DNA of 64,000 nucleotides from Gonocerus acuteangulatus (Eukaryota > Arthropoda > Insecta > Hemiptera > Coreidae): assembly GCA_946811695.1 (NCBI GenBank), contig OX328124.1, positions 86,332,030 through 86,396,029 of the forward strand, in the 5' to 3' direction. Positions 34,315 to 44,284 of this stretch are shown here, in pieces. The notes under the pieces were generated by a model that saw nothing but the letters and a program-made list of their open reading frames with translations, made no database searches and was not told where the DNA came from. How positions within the stretch are numbered: the stretch's first letter is position 1; every line of letters begins with the position of its first letter. The position numbers were made by a program, and so were the translations under genes.

Positions 34315-34565
34315 TTTAGAGCCTCCTGCTCAAATTCAGGAACATAAATATGCTTTAGGTCCACCCGACAAACCTATGTAATGTACTGTATAAAATGTAG
34401 TCTTTTTTTTCGTACATAGCCACCGTGCATGCGCGAACACCAGCGGTAACTTTTTTGTGACACCTTTTTGGAATGCCCGGGTCCACCCGACAAACCTATG
34501 TAAAGTGCTGTATAACATAATATGTTATACAGAACTTTACATGCGTTTAAGACACTTTACATACT
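34315..34565 (+). repeat. Fam-D, left part, interrupted by the Penelope-like insertion
   Basis: Starts AGAGCCTCCTGCTCAAATTC. The segment GGTCCACCCGACAAACCTAT occurs twice (34359 and 34480). Between the two lies CATGCGCGAACACCAGCGG. Bases 34506-34540 contain the palindrome GTATAACATAATATGTTATAC split around its centre. Similar sequence resumes at 36296, beyond the Penelope element. Confidence 0.7.
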
Positions 34566-34576
34566 ACTATATTATA
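34566..34576. repeat. Target-site duplication (left), 11 bp
   Basis: ACTATATTATA here and again at 36285-36295, at the outer edges of the Penelope-like element. Confidence 0.8.
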
Positions 34577-34650
34577 AGTACAGATGGAATGGTTGGGATT
34601 CGGCTAAATAAACCTCAATATGATTTTGTTTTAAAAAAATCTATATTTCG

Positions 34651-34684
34651 GACGTTTCGGCTACTCATTGGTAGCCTTCGTCAG
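34651..34684 (-). ncRNA. Hammerhead ribozyme-like core in the Penelope terminal repeat
   Basis: On the minus strand: CTGACGA (34684-34678), an extra A, a perfect 6-bp hairpin GGCTAC/GTAGCC with a 6-base loop (34676-34659), then GAAACGTC (34658-34651). These are the CUGANGA and GAAA parts of the hammerhead core, followed by a minimal stem III (AC/GU) and a GUC cleavage triplet. Stem III has no loop, so a monomer would be poor and a dimer would be needed, as proposed for Penelope hammerheads. Stem I pairing is weak here (G-C then mismatches), and the extra A after CTGACGA is non-standard. Activity is unproven. Confidence 0.55.
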
Positions 34685-35193
34685 CTAAAATGACAAAAAA
34701 AAGAAATTAATACAGAAACAATCAAGAAAAATTTATAATTGTGATAGGTAACAGAACTATAGATACAGTTTAACTTATAACAGAACATATCGTCTTAAAA
34801 TTCTTAGAATGAGTAGAATGAAAAAGAAAATAGGTACAGTAATTGATTTTAATAGTAATTAGTAACATTAATTGATTTTACAAAGAAATAAGAGAACTAT
34901 ATACCAATGACAAATATAGTAGCTAATAGTAACATTAATTAATTTTACAAAGAAATAAGATACTACATACCAATGGAAATGCCGAGCGGCAGAGGAAGAC
35001 CAAGGTTGGCAATTAAGTAACCATTGTGAAAGTGTCTAAGGAAAAAAGGAATCTGCAAGGGGTATATGTAACTGGAAACAGCAAGAGGTGGGGGAAAACG
35101 GGCGGTAGGATCAAACAGATGTTTATGACATTTTATGACAGGAAAGGAGAAAAAGGTGTTAATGGAAGGATACCCAAGGGGCAAGGTAAAAAT

Positions 35194-36169
35194 CTAGGTA
35201 GGTGGTCGGGCGAGTATTTGGAAAATATTAGCGTACATAGGAGAAATGCCTTGTTGGTCAGTTTTGTAATTTATATTGTTTTTGTTTAAGTTTATGTGTA
35301 CACATTCCGAGATCTGTAGTCTTTTTTTGTTACGTTGTGTAGAAAGAATTTTCGTTTCGTCGAAGTTAAAAGTGTGTTTTTGTGTAATGGCATGTTTTGC
35401 AAGTGCAGATTTATCTATTTCTTTATTAGTGATGGTTCGTTTATGTTGTGTAAGACGTGAGTGAATGTCATTTATGGTTTCTCCTATGTATACACCATTA
35501 CAGGAAGGGGTTTGGCAAGGGACTTGGTAAACACATCGGGCTGTATGTTCAAAAGGGATGGGATCTTTGAGTTTGGTGTAGAGGGTTTTGAGTTTGTTGG
35601 TAGTTTTCAAACCAAAGTTTAGGGAAGGGTAGGATTTTTTAATTGTCTTTGTAAGTTTATCAGTCAGTCCAGGTGTAAATGGTAGAGATCGGAACATTTG
35701 GGAACTGGGAGTTAGGGAAGAATTGGGAGAGATAGTGCTGGAAGGTTGGGATTTTACTTTTTTAACAAGGGATTTTATGAGGTTGGGGGGAAATTGGTTG
35801 CGTGCCAATATATCTGAGGCGATATTAATATTTTTATTGTGGAAGGAAGCATGGGATAGGGAGAGGACTCGGCGAAGGAGATTTCTGGCTACATTAATCT
35901 TGAGGTGGTAAGGATGGGATGAATGAAAATTAAGTAACCGTCCCGAGTATGTGGGTTTTGTGTACCAGTCAGTAATAATAGTACCGTCAGTCTGTCTAAT
36001 TAGTAAGATGTCCAAGTATGGGAGCTGTCTGTCCTGTTCTATTTCGACTGTAAATTGAAGCCTAGGGTGAAAGGAATTGAAACAGGTAAGAATGTCTGTT
36101 AGTCTGTTTGGGTTAATCATCAGCAAAAGATCGTCTACGTATTTGCAGATGAATGAGATAATATACGAA
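35194..36169 (-). CDS. Penelope-like reverse transcriptase (C-terminal part) with GIY-YIG endonuclease
   Basis: The frame is open from the junction with the inverted repeat to the stop at 35194, about 325 codons, with no authentic start. Right after the junction it reads SFICKYVDDLLLMINPNR: YVDD is the catalytic motif C of the RT palm. It is followed by QLPYLDILLIRQTDGTI and YTKPTYSGRLLNFHSSHP, typical of Penelope-like RTs. The C-terminal region has CVYQVPCQTPSCNGVYIGET with the GIY-YIG core (GVYIG) and a preceding CxxxxC pair, then RLTQHKR, and KSALAKHAITQKH. Penelope endonuclease nicks target DNA to prime reverse transcription. The upstream RT motifs (fingers, motifs A and B) are missing, so the copy is dead although its reading frame is undamaged. 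Confidence 0.9.
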
Positions 36170-36284
36170 ACGTCCGAAATATAGATTTTTTTAAAACAAA
36201 ATCATATTGAGGTTTATTTAGCCGAATCCCAACCATTCCATCTGTACTTATCACCTCGACGGCTAACTATCTAATCATCATGAT

Positions 36285-36295
36285 ACTATATTATA
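36285..36295. repeat. Target-site duplication (right), 11 bp
   Basis: ACTATATTATA, identical to 34566-34576. Confidence 0.8.
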
Positions 36296-36455
36296 GTCTT
36301 CTTTTTCGTAAATGGCCACATTGCATGCTCGAACTCCACTGTGCATGCGCGAATTCCAGCGGACACATTATTGTGATACTTTTTTGTACCGTTTTTTTCC
36401 AGTTTAGTCACCGCTAAAGCATATTTATGCTAAAAAAAAAAGTTACAAGGTATTA
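36296..36455 (+). repeat. Fam-D, right part
   Basis: GTCTTCTTTTTCGTAAATGG, CATGCGCGAATTCCAGCGG and CTAAAGCATATTTATGCTAA resemble the 34400-34450 and 31680-31780 segments. It continues the element interrupted by the Penelope insertion, although the order suggests it is a rearranged or tandem unit. Confidence 0.6.
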
Positions 36456-36955
36456 TTTGGAGTGGACACCAGAGAATAAGAGGAGTTAACGGCTAGACCC
36501 AGAATTAGCCAAACTAGTCTAAGGAAGTAGCCTTGAGGGAGCGATATTTACTTTGAAACAAATAAATTATGTATATTAAAAGTAAATTAATAACTTCAAT
36601 AAATCTCATTTATCGCTAACTAAAGATATTAACTAGACAAGTTAAAGAGTTACACTGAGTTAACTTGAAGGAATGTGCCTATAATTAGATACAGGAAGGT
36701 AATATCTCATAAAGGTTAAACGAGGAAGCTGCGTACCTCACAGGAGTTAACTGATACCTTATATCTGCTTGTGATAACAAGCCGAGACTCAGGTAAACTT
36801 TCACCGCGAAAAGTTGTTACCTAGGGGAGAGAGAGAATTGAGTGGAATATTTCTGATAGAAGTAGGTCTTCCGTGCAAAGCTTTTCTTCAACTTATATGT
36901 AGATCTGTAACATATACCATCTTGGATTTACTAAATATGATGTTAATTTAAGAAG
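36456..36955. other. Non-coding interval
   Basis: No gene recognised. Confidence 0.5.
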
Positions 36956-36958
36956 ACA

Positions 36959-37430
36959 AATGTGAAGACGCGGAGTCTCGGCACCGATCGTTTTGAAATT
37001 TTGCACTATAACGTATTTTGATGCACTAAACACGAATCCATTAAAAAAAGAAAAAAAAAAAAAAAAAAAAAAAACTCGCTCTCCACTGGGAAGTAACACA
37101 AATTCATTATTGTGGTTCATAATAGAGAGGAGCTATTCAATGTTTTAGTTGAAAATAACGTTATAATTAATCAAAAAATTTGTGGAAAATGTGGGGAGCA
37201 ATTGCAATTAAATAAGCTGGATCTTACATAATAGAATTCTATTAATTTTAGCGAGTTGGATTGACTAGAGTTTTGATATCTTCTTGAGCGAGCGTATAGA
37301 GCGGAAACGCACAGCACGTATGCCAATAAGCGACATGTAACGACAGGTGAGGACGCCCAAATTGTTTTTCGTCAGCTTTCAGAACCCGCACAACAGTGCT
37401 TCATAACTTCTTTCCTAGTGGAGAGCGAGT

Positions 37431-37493
<63 letters not shown>

Positions 37494-37568
37494 GGATTCG
37501 TGTTTAGTGCATCAAAATACGTCAAAATTTCAAAACGATCGGTGCCGAGACCCCGAGTCTTCACATTT
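36959..37568. repeat. Large foldback: about 140-160-bp inverted arms that include A/T homopolymers
   Basis: Left arm 36959-37094: GTGAAGACGCGGAGTCTCGG, CACCGATCGTTTTGAAATTT, TGATGCACTAAACACGAATC, an A-rich run of about 32, ACTCGCTCTCCACT. Right arm 37410-37568 is the reverse complement with a T run of about 58. The differences are a few substitutions and a 7-base indel (CACTATA present only on the left). The spacer (about 37095-37409) shows no gene. It is an inverted duplication or foldback element; no flanking duplication recognised. Confidence 0.85.
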
Positions 37569-37911
37569 AGCTAAGAAGATTCATCGCTCAGTTATTGTTC
37601 TTGGCAACTGGATTTTAGTATTGTCCTTGTAAATGTTGAGTTACTTTTCCCATAGGGGCCCTTAGGCGGATTTTACCTTTTATCCTTGTAATATTGGGAA
37701 TTACAGTATAAAACTACGAAATTAGCTTAAAAATTGAAAGAGTAACTAATACATATTAACACCTATAGACAAAATACTCGGATAGTAGAGGTCCTCACTT
37801 TGAACAAGATTCTTGGGTGAATAATGGGATTAAAGAACAATCCAAGGCTCTCTCATCCTATAATGGGCACTTGCAAAGTACCAATTCGTTGAACGACTGG
37901 AGCAAAGTCTA

Positions 37912-38182
37912 CTATGTGAAAATATCTTCCTTACCATGTCGAACTATCAAATATGAAAAATTTCGTTTTTCAGATTCGATACTTTGCTCCTGCATTGTGG
38001 ACAATACGGCTTGTTGCAACTCTAACCCCTTTAGAATAACCGAAAATGCCTTAAATGAAATATCGAATAAGACCATTTTTCAATATATTACTTCTTCAAT
38101 GTATCGAATATGTTCGTTCACTTGTTTGCTCCGATTTTCATATTCGATAGTTCGACGTGGTAGAGACGATGTGATCACATAT
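37912..38182. repeat. Element of about 270 bp with imperfect TIRs
   Basis: Left arm (37912-37962: TACCATGTCGAACTATCAAATATGA split as two blocks) matches the reverse complement of the right arm (38134-38182: TTCATATTCGATAGTTCGAC then GTGGTAGAGACGA). A third, single arm is at 50075-50115 (GCATATTCGATAGTTTGACA, TGGTAGAGACGATAT), so this is a dispersed family. Confidence 0.6.
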
Positions 38183-38187
38183 ATGTA

Positions 38188-38453
38188 CTTTATTGCATAC
38201 TAGTTACAATGTATATTGTACATCGTATACTAGTTACAATATATATTGTACATTGTATACTAGTTACAATGTATATTGTACATTTTATACTAGTTACAAT
38301 GTATATTGTACATTGTATACTAGTTACAATGTATATTGTACATTGTATACTAGTTACAATGTATATTGTACATTGTATACTAGTTACAATGTATATTGTA
38401 CATTGTATACTAGTTACAATGTATATTGTACATTGCTACTAGTATGCAATAAA
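38188..38453. repeat. 30-bp minisatellite, 8 copies, bracketed by a 16-bp inverted repeat
   Basis: The unit TATACTAGTTACAATGTATA + TTGTACATTG repeats eight times from about 38195 to 38434, with single-base variants in the first three copies. The array opens with TTTATTGCATACTAGT (38189-38204) and closes with the exact inverse ACTAGTATGCAATAAA (about 38437-38452). Two frames stay open across the array because 30 is a multiple of three. I consider those ORFs (77 and 107 codons) artefacts. Confidence 0.9.
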
Positions 38454-38905
38454 ATCTTCAAGCAGATACATCAAGGTTCTCGTACATGTTTATGGTACTG
38501 GTCAAGTTACATATAAATACCGAATAGAATAATATATTTTTAATAACTCAAAATTAATATTTAAACGTTTAATTTAATTAGAACTAGGTGTATATCCTTG
38601 ACAATTTGATAGTCCTGATTACTAACCACAATATGAAAACAAATCTCATATTTTCCCATTTATATATTATTTGTTTTAAAATAAATAAATTCGTGAAAAT
38701 TTAAGAAACAAGAACACATTATTACAATTCTTAACATAAAGATGTTTCTTCTCACTAAGCGGGTACGTAATTTGATACCTCTTGGAGACCATCTTCATCT
38801 AAAAAACATTCTGTATATTATAAAACGAGTTTTCTTGGAACTATTTTTTACATGTTAATATAAATTCTTTCCTCATTTGGATATTCTTTAATTTTGAAAG
38901 AATAA
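38454..38905. other. Non-coding interval
   Basis: No gene recognised. Confidence 0.5.
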
Positions 38906-38909
38906 AATT

Positions 38910-38985
38910 AAACGTGGCTTGCACCTTAGATTCAAAAGCGGGAGATGGTGGGTTCGATCCCCACCGGCGCACAGTGTAACGTCCA
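38910..38985 (+). mobile_element. SINE head fragment
   Basis: GGCTTGCACCTTAGATTCAA, GCGGGAGATGGTGGGTTCGA (B box GGTTCGATCCC), CCGGCGCACAGTGTAACGTC. The tail resembles the CACTGTGCGGCGGC region near 40025 but is cut off. Confidence 0.65.
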
Positions 38986-38989
38986 ATGG

Positions 38990-39945
38990 ACAAAAACCTA
39001 AATTATATTATATTTAATTATTATATTTAATTATTATATTTAATTTTTAATCCTTTAGCTAAGTTTAGAAACTATTCAAGGAATTAAAATCGTATAAAAC
39101 TAATAAATATTAGCTTTATTTTGATCAACAAACACTTTAGCAGCATTATAAACAAGGCAAAGTCTTCCAAGTTTGCATTATACCAACAATTAGTTCGAAC
39201 CTCTCTCGTTCAAGATAGGACCGTGTTTTTATTAAGTCATCCGAAGGAAATTACGTCAAAACTATTCCTTTTTTATCTGATATAATTGATTACGGGTAAT
39301 TACTCCCTTATAATTTCTCCTGAATTATTCTTCATTAATTTTTGACATTTTTTTTATGTGCAAAATTTTGATAGTCCATAGCAAAAAAACTTCATCTGCA
39401 AACATCCCAAGTTTTTTAGAGCTTAAAGTTTACCTCAAGTATAATGTTCTGACAGCAATTTAGTTTGCCTAAATTTGCCGATTCCAACTATTTTTATTTT
39501 TAGATCCATCAATTTATTTTTTCTTCCAAATTTGAAAAAATGTGGATAAATCCAAGAAAACGGTATCAATCCTCGGCCAAATGATTCAATTGATCTGCAG
39601 GATGCTTCTAAAGAAATATTACAAAGACTGCCAGTTTAGTCTTATATTAAATGTTAAAAATGTGGGAACGTGTTCACCGCAGAGAAAAAAAACTCTTATA
39701 TAAATACTGGTTGAAACAATATAACAACTTAAAAGAAATTGTTATTAATTTTTATCAAGAAAAAAAAATATTCTCGTTCTGATTGCCCTTCTGGCTACCT
39801 TAGAGGCAGACATATTATATTTTACAGTTATATTATATTTTATAATATTGTTATTAATAATATTATTACCTGCTATATTATTTCTATTAATATTATTATG
39901 GCCGTATAGTATGCATTATTATACTATGGTTACCTTGTTTTGAGT
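38990..39945. other. Non-coding interval
   Basis: No gene recognised. Repeated TTATATTTAATTA near 39000-39045. Confidence 0.5.
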
Positions 39946-39949
39946 TGAT

Positions 39950-40140
39950 TTCAAATAATAAAAATGTTTATTTGAAAATAACTAGTGGTTAATGATTTTT
40001 ATCCATAATCTCCACTACTTCGTTACACTGTGCGGCGGCAGGAATTTTCTCATCCCACGGCTCGTTGGAAAAATTCCTCGCAGCACCCTGGATGTCGGCG
40101 CTCATAGCCTAGCTGCCGAAGGGCCCTAAAAAAAATAAAA
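39950..40140 (+). mobile_element. SINE-related composite fragment
   Basis: Bases 39950-40030 (GAAAATAACTAGTGGTTAAT, CACTACTTCGTTACACTGTG) match plus-strand 28295-28370. From 40034 the sequence is the SINE body: GGCAGGAATTTTCTCATCCC, CACCCTGGATGTCGGCGCT, then GGGCCCTAAAAAAAATAAAA. The tRNA-like head is missing, so two repeat types are joined. Confidence 0.65.
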
Positions 40141-41150
40141 TTAAACAAAACTCTCCCATAATTCTCCAAACATTTCGAATAAATAGAGCTGTATTATGAT
40201 TATTCAATAATATTTTTCACGTTTATGTCCTTGTTACTATATTACATTCTGTTCTTGAAACATTTAAAAATTGGATAATTTAAGTAGGTTAATAATAATT
40301 TAGCTATGCTTTTTAAAAATGTCTTCTTTCCCACGATTATTTAACTCGGTGTAATATGGCTTGGCAACCAAAAACAATTTAAGGGAAACAAACTTTAATG
40401 CTACATTAATCAGCCTTTAAATCACTCGGTATCTATGTTCTTCAGTCATGGATGTAAGTCATTCATACGATACACACGTAGTTGTGAATGACGTAGGAAG
40501 TAACTACCTTGCTACATGATGGTAATAATAAGTACAACTGCCAAGGACTCTACCTACTTTATATAAAGGTTACATTTCGGCTAAAAAATCGTGTGTATGC
40601 GTTTTCTATTCTGCTAGATCAAAGAGAAACTAAAAAATATATGCCAATGGAATTTCCCAAAATGATTGTTAAATTGAAAGATTTGCTCAAAGAATAAATA
40701 AATATCAGACTATTATACTTCAGATTATTATGAATTAATAATATCATTCCAGTAATAAAACATTTCATTCTTATTTAATAACATGGCCACGAAACGTGGA
40801 AATCGCTGCCGCTACTTATATCGTGATGGCAAGAATTATTAAAAAAATAATAAACAAAATAAACGATTTTTGGGCCAAAAAGTATATCAAAATATGGAAA
40901 TATTCTGCTAAAAGCTGGATTTCTATCATGTAATTTCATTTGATATAGTCTGCAGTAAAAGAAACGGTGTCGTTCATAAAATTTAACAATTTTCTGTACT
41001 TTTTCATTTTCCATGATGTGAAAACTTGCGGTTATACAATACGAGGCAACAAATACCCGTCTTCACGCAACGAACAGCTCGGATTGAGGAGGCTTTGAGC
41101 AAGACCGTTTTACCGACAAGCACATAGATCGAGTCACACAGAGCGACGCG
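40141..41150. other. Non-coding interval
   Basis: No gene recognised. Confidence 0.5.
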
Positions 41151-41154
41151 AGCC

Positions 41155-41402
41155 ATGGGCGTATATAGAAAATAATTTCGGATGGGGATGGGAAAATTTC
41201 GGGGGGTGGGGGCTGAGACCATTTCCGGTGTATGGAATTCTAAGAATTCTGATCTTGGAAGAGTTTTAGCCAACGCTATTACACCCCAAATACAATATGT
41301 TTTATGAACTAAATGATCTTATTTAATTTATTTTTAAGGGTTTTATGAAATTTTTACTGATCAAATCAAAAGTTCGGGGGGGGGGGGGGGGGCTGCAGCC
41401 AT
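41155..41402 (+). repeat. Fam-E copy (G-rich ends)
   Basis: GGGCGTATATAGAAAATAAT, TAGCCAACGCTATTACACC, TTAATTTATTTTTAAGGGTT, an 18-G run and GCTGCAGCC. The inner part is the reverse complement of 59640-59790. Ends not determined. Confidence 0.7.
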
Positions 41403-42055
41403 GAAGCGAGCAGCTCATAGCAAACAACCCAGGTATCGACATCCCGAGCATACGTCCTGTGGCAGTCGAAGCGAGCAGCAACTGTCGATACAAGTCTTTA
41501 GACAACAGGATAACATCTTAAGTCCTCTGCGTGACTTTGGTCATTGAGGATCTAGTATTTAATGCAGATGAATAAAATTGCTCGGCTTTGATCAGCAATC
41601 TAAATATTCATTGTAACCTGTCCTTGCAATCAGGGAATCCCATCAAGGCCCTCATGAGACGGGCGTACGGCCTGCTAATTTCAAAACAAGACGAACTTCA
41701 AGGGCGAGGCGCTGATTTTGTTCTCAAGAAGAAGTGTTCCATGTTAATCTTCCAACACCAATAACCATGCAGATTTCCTAGAATAAATCAGTTCAGAGGA
41801 TACTGTTCTTTGTGTTATCGCCATTGAAGCGGGACACAATAAATAAATAATGATCTTTATCGCATTAAAATAATTTCTTTGGTTAAAAATTATAACAAAT
41901 TTAAGGATTTGTTAAAATTATTTTATTAGTTTGCCTCAATTCATTTTTTTCTAGTCTCCTTGAGAGTCCAATTCAATCAAAATTCAACTAATAGGCCCAG
42001 ACTGAACACTGAGAGTGGGCATATTAGGCATTCAAGCAATATTCGCATGGTATTT
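41403..42055. other. Non-coding interval
   Basis: No supported gene. Confidence 0.5.
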
Positions 42056-42059
42056 TTTC

Positions 42060-42560
42060 AAAATATCGAACCAACTGGAACTGCGTCATCTTATCGCATT
42101 TCCATTCTGATCATTTGATTCATTTTGAAAGCTTGGTATAGAAACCGTTAATTTTTTTTTAAATATATATTTCATGAAAAACATATTCTTCCATGCACAA
42201 GAAACTGGCAGGAGCCAACTCTAAAAGAAAATTACTCGTTCATCGACTACCGCTCATTTTCTAAAGGTTTGTTCTATTACAAACAACAAGTAATACAAAT
42301 AAGCTTCTTATTTACATGTCGTGTTTCACTGAAAAAAGGCAATTAAATAATCAACAACCAATTAAAAACTAATGCAAACAGAAAAAAAACCGTCGAAAAG
42401 GACAAAAACGATACTTTTCTATTTGAAGCACGGAACTCTCCGAATGAGATTGCTCTATCAAAAATGTTATAAGAACCATTTTTGTAGAACATTTAGCAAG
42501 CTTTCCAAACAATGCCAAAACGAAAAAGTAACCAAAATTCACCAGTCTTATTTGGCATAA
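42060..42560 (-). mobile_element. Fam-A copy, degraded, minus strand
   Basis: AACTGGAACTGCGTCATCTT at one end (reverse of AGATGACGCAGTTCC) and GTAGAACATTTAGCAAGCTT, AAAAAGTAACCAAAATT further on match the Fam-A interior. The hairpin end is missing. Confidence 0.6.
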
Positions 42561-42772
42561 ACGATAAACAAGCGAAGAAATCCTAAGTCGTCTTTGTGTA
42601 CACCAAGTTGTATTTTTTTCTGCAGTGTTAACTGTCTTAACTTAAATAAGCTTGCAAAGAAATAGATAAGTTACGTTTCTTGAAAGTTTTAATATTTTTG
42701 AAATAGTTTGAAATTATTCAATAAATGAAATATTCCAAATTTCAGGAAATAAAGGTAGCTATAGGGTTTAAC

Positions 42773-43960
42773 AATTTGTACTTCTCCTAATAATCAATGG
42801 TCCTGAACTATACAGAAGAATGCGATCCATGCATGCATCTAATCATGCAACTGAATGCACCATAATTTGTACTTCTCCTAATAATCAATGGTCCTGAACT
42901 ATACAGAAGAATGCGATCCATGCATGCATCTAATCATGCAACTGAATGCACCATAATTTGTACTTCTCCTAATAATCAATGGTCCTGAACTATACAGAAG
43001 AATGCGATCCATGCATGCATCTAATCATGCAACTGAATGCACCATAATTTGTACTTCTCCTAATAATCAATGGTCCTGAACTATACAGAAGAATGCGATC
43101 CATGCATGCATCTAATCATGCAACTGAATGCACCATAATTTGTACTTCTCCTAATAATCAATGGTCCTGAACTATACAGAAGAATGCGATCCATGCATGC
43201 ATCTAATCATGCAACTGAATGCACCATAATTTGTACTTCTCCTAATAATCAATGGTCCTGAACTATACAGAAGAATGCGATCCATGCATGCATCTAATCA
43301 TGCAACTGAATGCACCATAATTTGTACTTCTCCTAATAATCAATGGTCCTGAACTATACAGAAGAATGCGATCCATGCATGCATCTAATCATGCAACTGA
43401 ATGCACCATAATTTGTACTTCTCCTAATAATCAATGGTCCTGAACTATACAGAAGAATGCGATCCATGCATGCATCTAATCATGCAACTGAATGCACCAT
43501 AATTTGTACTTCTCCTAATAATCAATGGTCCTGAACTATACAGAAGAATGCGATCCATGCATGCATCTAATCATGCAACTGAATGCACCATAATTTGTAC
43601 TTCTCCTAATAATCAATGGTCCTGAACTATACAGAAGAATGCGATCCATGCATGCATCTAATCATGCAACTGAATGCACCATAATTTGTACTTCTCCTAA
43701 TAATCAATGGTCCTGAACTATACAGAAGAATGCGATCCATGCATGCATCTAATCATGCAACTGAATGCACCATAATTTGTACTTCTCCTAATAATCAATG
43801 GTCCTGAACTATACAGAAGAATGCGATCCATGCATGCATCTAATCATGCAACTGAATGCACCATAATTTGTACTTCTCCTAATAATCAATGGTCCTGAAC
43901 TATACAGAAGAATGCGATCCATGCATGCATCTAATCATGCAACTGAATGCACCATAATTT
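42773..43960. repeat. 91-bp satellite, 13 tandem copies with no visible divergence
   Basis: The unit starts AATTTGTACTTCTCCTAATA, contains TCAATGGTCCTGAACTATAC and the self-complementary ATGCATGCAT, and ends ACTGAATGCACCAT. Unit starts fall at 42773, 42864, 42955 and so on, exactly every 91 bases, to 43956, where the array breaks after AATTT. I saw no substitution between copies. Because 91 is not a multiple of three, no long frame survives. Identity this high implies recent expansion or gene-conversion-like homogenisation. Confidence 0.97.
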
Positions 43961-44284
43961 CTTTGAACTAAGTCCAGTAAACTATTCATTCGAAAAAAAA
44001 TATAAAAAATAAAAGAAACAGAAAAAAAGCTTCCCATGATAAGAATTTTAATAACCCGTTTTTCCGGGTTTTATCGTCTGGTATTTATATCTTATACATC
44101 TGAAGAATTTCTTATAAATAATAGAACATTATTAAATCACTTTTTCATTATTATTACTATGCTCTTTTCTTACAAATTCTCAAGATTTCATCTAATAATT
44201 CAATCATAATGGAAAAAATTACGGGAAAAATATTTTTAAAAATAACTGCATTATTATTTCTTTTGACAATATCTTATCAGATTA
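43961..44284. other. Non-coding interval
   Basis: A-rich flank of the satellite. No gene recognised. Confidence 0.5.

Larger units (their letters stand above)
34577..36284 (-). mobile_element. Penelope-like element, 5'-truncated, with inverted terminal-repeat fragment
   Basis: Minus-strand element bounded by 11-bp duplications. Its 3' terminal repeat (plus-strand 34577 to about 34700) follows the stop codon side. At the 5' end of the element, an 86-base part of this repeat is present in the opposite orientation (34574-34659 matches the reverse complement of 36166-36251 exactly). It is followed by about 33 extra bases before the right duplication. Such inverted partial terminal repeats joined to a 5'-truncated body are characteristic of Penelope-like elements. 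The body keeps the RT from motif C onward and the GIY-YIG endonuclease. It sits inside a Fam-D copy. Confidence 0.88.

Noticed and set aside
38193..38516. Two long overlapping ORFs with a YTSYNVYCT- or LVTMYIVHCI-type repeat
   Set aside because: They are translations of the 30-bp minisatellite in two frames. The period is a multiple of three, so open frames are expected without selection.
38965..38980. Transib-like heptamer CACAGTG next to CGGCG (also near 40025)
   Set aside because: It lies in a SINE-associated sequence shared by 28370, 38968 and 40025, so it is part of that repeat and not a transposon end.
42773..43960. CRISPR array
   Set aside because: The 91-bp units abut directly without variable spacers and the sequence is eukaryotic. 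It is a satellite.
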